From Cunninghamella blakesleeana (Eukaryota; Mucoromycota; Mucoromycetes; Mucorales; Cunninghamellaceae): DNA of 64,000 nucleotides. Positions 63,273 to 64,000 of this stretch are shown here, piece after piece. Position 1 is the first letter of the stretch. Every line of letters begins with the position of its first letter. The stretch is from positions 1,757,501-1,821,500 of the forward strand of contig JAFCIZ010000002.1 of the NCBI GenBank assembly GCA_017871115.1, read 5' to 3'. Made by a program: the position numbers and the translations under genes. The notes beneath the pieces were generated by a model, which was not told the origin of the DNA, did not search any database, and saw only the letters and a list, made by a program, of their open reading frames with translations.

Positions 63273-64000
63273 GTATCTTGATTTATCACTAACTTTTTTT
63301 TATCTTATTCTTTTCTATTTTATATATTTATATACAACTAATTAACTTACCTAAAAATACTTCTTTCTTACTTTTAACAGCTTTCCATACCTTTTCATTA
63401 TTAACTATCACTTTTGGAATTGGGGTTATTAATCTATTTTGAACAGATAATGGTGAATGGTGCATCATTGGATTTACATTTCCCATTGCATAGGGTGGTA
63501 AAGATGTAGATGATCCTGTCATAGTTTTACTATTGGAAATCATAGAAGAACCTGCTGTGGATGATCTCATAAGGTCCTGGTTTATTAATCCATGCTTTCC
63601 AAAATCATCATGTGGTTGCTTTAACATTGGCTGTTGATAATGAAGAGAACGATGGGTATGATGGTGGTGTTGATGATGAGATGAAGAAGGTGGTGGCTGA
63701 TGAAAATTAGGATGTACGCTTTGGTGAAGGACTGCATGTTGAGACGATCGGCCAAGCTGCATTGCTTGATCAATCATTGTGGTTATTGAATTTGAATGAG
63801 GTGTATTTGTATTACTAGTACCGTTTTTATCTTGAGTTGGCTTATTTGATGATAAAGGAGAAGTAGTTAATGATGTTGTTAATGATGATAATGGAGAGGG
63901 TATAGAAGAATGCTGTGTAATAGGTGTTGTTGAAGATATTTTTTGATTATTTTGTGAAGATGGTGCTGAAGTATGTAAATTAACGTTGGTAAAAGTTTCT
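62286..64000 (-). CDS. RXT3: Rxt3, histone deacetylase complex subunit (5' end outside window)
   Basis: Four exons are visible, beyond 64000 to 63351, then 63192..63022, 62915..62587 and 62450..62286, giving 437 aa; the frame stays open to the window edge, so the start is missing. The visible N-terminal 215 residues are Ser/Thr/Pro/His-rich with a HHQHHHHTHR run. The Rxt3 domain then shows ENHINGIVQIRVPARYLTY, AAWGTGIYTDDSDIVTMAIH and SGQYVPEKYHDPE, its most conserved part. VPEHDVQITVRVLPKL and SREWGNNHDGVSLCVENVEV follow, and a basic tail (ARLRGRGTLKSNPIRK-like) ends the protein. Rxt3 belongs to the Rpd3L histone deacetylase complex in yeasts, acting in the nucleus on transcription. Intron 1 is filled by (TA)n. 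Confidence 0.92.
63223..63269. repeat. (TA)n microsatellite in Rxt3 intron
   Basis: About 47 bp of TA dinucleotides in the intron between the first visible exon and the Rxt3-domain exon. Confidence 0.9.

Overview
This window is eukaryotic, very AT-rich and intron-dense. Exons are interrupted by short GT..AG introns, and intergenic DNA is packed with (TA)n, (TAA)n and poly-A/poly-T runs. Proteins carry long Asn, Gln and Ser tracts. The gene set points to a fungus: Cet1-type RNA triphosphatase, neutral trehalase, a fungal DUF1748 protein, a LysM protein, GH18 chitinase, Rxt3 and glycogen debranching enzyme. I infer an early-diverging, AT-rich lineage, most likely Mucoromycota (Mucorales-like); the species cannot be fixed from the sequence. 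No rRNA, convincing tRNA, CRISPR array or intact transposon was found.

I rebuilt 21 gene models by joining open frames at phase-compatible GT..AG sites. Left part (1-24 kb): secreted two-LysM protein (-), cN-III-type 5'-nucleotidase (-), 1246-aa PPR protein (-), a lipase-3/diacylglycerol-lipase-like protein (+), neutral trehalase (-) divergent from an RPAP3-like TPR cochaperone (+), and a Sec14/Csr1-like lipid-transfer protein (+). Middle part (24-45 kb): ADCK1/Mcp2-like ABC1 kinase (-) divergent from a family-16 methyltransferase (+), GH18 chitinase (-), a 2.7-kb gene-poor stretch with an unexplained less AT-rich island, a 72-aa DUF1748 protein (+), a glutathione S-transferase (+), an unknown 149-aa protein (-), a WRKY-like zinc-finger protein (-), and a SART3/Prp24-type HAT protein that lacks RRMs (-). 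Right part (46-64 kb): SAM methyltransferase (+), glycogen debranching enzyme (-), SLC10A7/Rch1-type transporter (+), OTUD6/Otu2-type deubiquitinase (+), Cet1-type RNA 5'-triphosphatase (-), and an Rxt3 histone-deacetylase-complex subunit (-) whose 5' end lies beyond the window.

There is no operon-like cluster. Thematically the window holds storage-carbohydrate turnover (trehalase, debranching enzyme), chitin biology (LysM protein, chitinase), RNA metabolism (SART3-like, Cet1, PPR, RPAP3-like) and chromatin or transcription control (Rxt3, WRKY-like). The observations I rate most interesting are the fungal WRKY-like zinc finger, the RRM-less SART3-like protein, introns that split catalytic codons in several unrelated enzymes together with two 20-nt microexons at active sites, A-run AAG splice acceptors, and the unexplained island near 32.1-33.4 kb.
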